Origin: Planctomycetota bacterium
Lineage (GTDB): Bacteria; Planctomycetota; Phycisphaerae; UBA1845
Assembly: GCA_024278775.1 (NCBI GenBank)
Contig: JAJRSP010000242.1
Span: 1 to 12,327 of the forward strand
Direction of reading: 5' to 3'
DNA length: 12,327 bases
Made by a program: the position numbers and the translations under genes. How positions within the stretch are numbered: position 1 is the stretch's first letter; every line of letters starts with the position of its first letter. Below, piece after piece: positions 11,252 to 12,327 of the stretch. Under the pieces are notes generated by a model. The model was not told the origin of the DNA. It ran no database searches and saw nothing but the letters and a program-made list of their open reading frames with translations.

Positions 11252-12220
11252 ATGAAAATCGTAGTGACAGGTGCCGCCGGCTTTATTGGATCACACCTGT
11301 GCGAAGCGCTGTTACGCGCCGGGCACTATGTCACCGCACTCGACAGTTTTGATGATTTTTACGATCCGTGCGTGAAGCGCCGCAACCTGATCGCCGCCCT
11401 CAATCACACCTCTTTTGAACTCGTCGAGGGTGACATACGAGACACCGATTGCGTTAACCGTGTCGTCGCCGCGGGTGATGTAGACGTCGTGGTTCATCTG
11501 GCCGCCCGCGCCGGTGTCCGACCCTCCATCGAACAACCCCTGCTCTATGAGGATGTCAACGTCCACGGCACGCTCGTCATTCTGGAGGCGTGTCGGCTGG
11601 CCGGCTCCTGTAAGCTCATTTTCGCGAGTAGCTCCAGCGTCTACGGCAATAACAAGAAGGTGCCCTTCGCGGAAACCGATCCCGTGGACCACCCGATCTC
11701 CCCCTACGCGGCCACCAAAAAAACCGGGGAGCTACTCTGTCATACATACCACCATTTGTACCACATTCCGACGACCTGCCTTCGTTTTTTCACGGTGTAC
11801 GGGCCGCGGCAACGGCCGGACCTGGCCATCCACAAGTTCACGCGGCTGATCGAATCGCAGCAGCCGATCCCCGTCTTCGGTGATGGTACGATGGAACGCG
11901 ATTTCACCTATATCGACGACATCATTGACGGCACCATGCGAGCGATCGACCGCTGCGAAGGCTATCACCTCTACAACCTGGGCGAATCGCAGCCGATCGC
12001 GTTGAGTGATCTGATCGCGGCATTGGAAACCGCACTGGATAAGAAGGCGCGGGTGGATCGAAAACCGCTGCAACCGGGTGACGTGCGCCGCACCTTTGCC
12101 GATGTCTCGGCCGCCGCGCTCGACCTGGGCTTTCAGCCAAAGACGGACATGACTACGGGGCTCGCGCGGTTCGTCGAATGGTTTCGCGCTGAAGCGTCGC
12201 GTCACGCGGTCATCCGATGA
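11252..12220 (+). CDS. NAD-dependent UDP-sugar epimerase, probably UDP-glucuronate 4-epimerase
   Basis: Extended short-chain dehydrogenase of 322 aa. The Rossmann motif is VVTGAAGFIGSHL (G7, G10, G13); then LDSFDDFYDPCVKRRNL, HLAARAGVRPSIEQP, the Ser cluster SSSSVYG (126-132), and the YxxxK pair Y152 and K156 (SPYAATKKTGELL). The sugar-binding region has RFFTVYGPRQRPDLAIHKF and VFGDGTMERDFTYIDDI. The DDFYDPxxKRRNL and RAGVRPSIEQP segments and the RPDLAIHKF form are typical of UDP-glucuronate 4-epimerases. This fits the UDP-glucose dehydrogenase upstream, which would make its substrate; the product would be UDP-galacturonate. GDP-mannose or UDP-glucose epimerase/dehydratase activity cannot be excluded. 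ATG 11252 fits the family start and has GAAGG 11 bases upstream. Confidence 0.9.
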   Translation: MKIVVTGAAGFIGSHLCEALLRAGHYVTALDSFDDFYDPCVKRRNLIAALNHTSFELVEGDIRDTDCVNRVVAAGDVDVVVHLAARAGVRPSIEQPLLYEDVNVHGTLVILEACRLAGSCKLIFASSSSVYGNNKKVPFAETDPVDHPISPYAATKKTGELLCHTYHHLYHIPTTCLRFFTVYGPRQRPDLAIHKFTRLIESQQPIPVFGDGTMERDFTYIDDIIDGTMRAIDRCEGYHLYNLGESQPIALSDLIAALETALDKKARVDRKPLQPGDVRRTFADVSAAALDLGFQPKTDMTTGLARFVEWFRAEASRHAVIR

Positions 12221-12321
12221 ACTCCGTGATGCCGGACATACTCCTGATCCACAGGTTTCAGCCTGCGCGGCACCAGAGTGACCGGCCAATCCCCGCGAGG
12301 CGAAAGACCGCATGGCTCTAA
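12217..12321 (+). CDS. Possible 34-aa hypothetical protein overlapping the epimerase stop
   Basis: ATG 12217 overlaps the epimerase TGA (ATGA), followed by 34 codons (MNSVMPDILLIHRF, then a basic Arg-rich tail) and TAA. No ribosome-binding site of its own would be needed if translation is coupled. There is no recognisable motif and the frame is short enough to be chance, so this is tentative. Confidence 0.2.
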   Translation: MNSVMPDILLIHRFQPARHQSDRPIPARRKTAWL

Positions 12322-12327
12322 TCAAGA
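12312..12327 (+). CDS. Possible start of the next gene (cut by the window edge)
   Basis: ATG 12312 begins MALIK and runs off the window. GAGG (12297-12300) is 11 bases upstream. If real, it would continue the polysaccharide operon. Only five codons are visible, so product cannot be judged. Confidence 0.25.

Overview
The window is visibly GC-rich and looks like a chromosomal segment of a planctomycete (Planctomycetota, possibly Phycisphaerae-like). The evidence is combined rather than taxonomically proven: an ECF sigma factor with an anti-sigma-like membrane protein that carries a prepilin-like/H-X10-DG body, a secreted parallel beta-helix protein ending in an IPTL-CTERM-type sorting signal and carrying a Cys-rich 'CC...C...C...CC...W..C' module, and an MiaE-type tRNA hydroxylase. 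There are no RNA genes, CRISPR arrays, IS elements or phage genes visible.

Layout. (1) 236-1981, minus strand: ECF sigma factor followed by a membrane-anchored anti-sigma-like protein, a two-gene regulatory unit. (2) 2146-5206, plus strand, divergent from the sigma gene: a YafK-like L,D-transpeptidase, a GAF-domain sigma-54 enhancer-binding protein, and a RarD/EamA transporter whose GTG start overlaps the regulator's stop by 4 bases. (3) 5337-8366, minus strand: a 22-residue single-helix membrane peptide, miaE, a terminator-like hairpin, and a secreted beta-helix protein. The beta-helix gene is bracketed by a ~150-bp imperfect direct repeat: the intact 3' end of miaE on one side and a detached copy of the same 3' end, stop codon included, on the other. 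(4) 8538-12220, plus strand, divergent from the peptide-miaE pair: wecB (UDP-GlcNAc 2-epimerase), UDP-glucose 6-dehydrogenase and a UDP-sugar (probably UDP-glucuronate 4-) epimerase, i.e. nucleotide-sugar supply for a surface polysaccharide. A cluster of small REP-like palindromes lies between the last two.

The most interesting part is 5337-7717. It resembles a mini-island inserted at the 3' end of miaE, with a displaced gene end left behind. Differences between the two miaE ends are mostly silent, which suggests both diverged as working genes. Next to the displaced end is a ribosome-binding site, start codon and broken signal-peptide-like sequence, the apparent start of a second secreted gene interrupted at a run of seven Gs. 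The beta-helix reading frame runs on beyond its sorting signal through this debris. Other points worth a look are the 22-aa membrane peptide with an excellent ribosome-binding site, and the anti-sigma/pseudopilin fusion.
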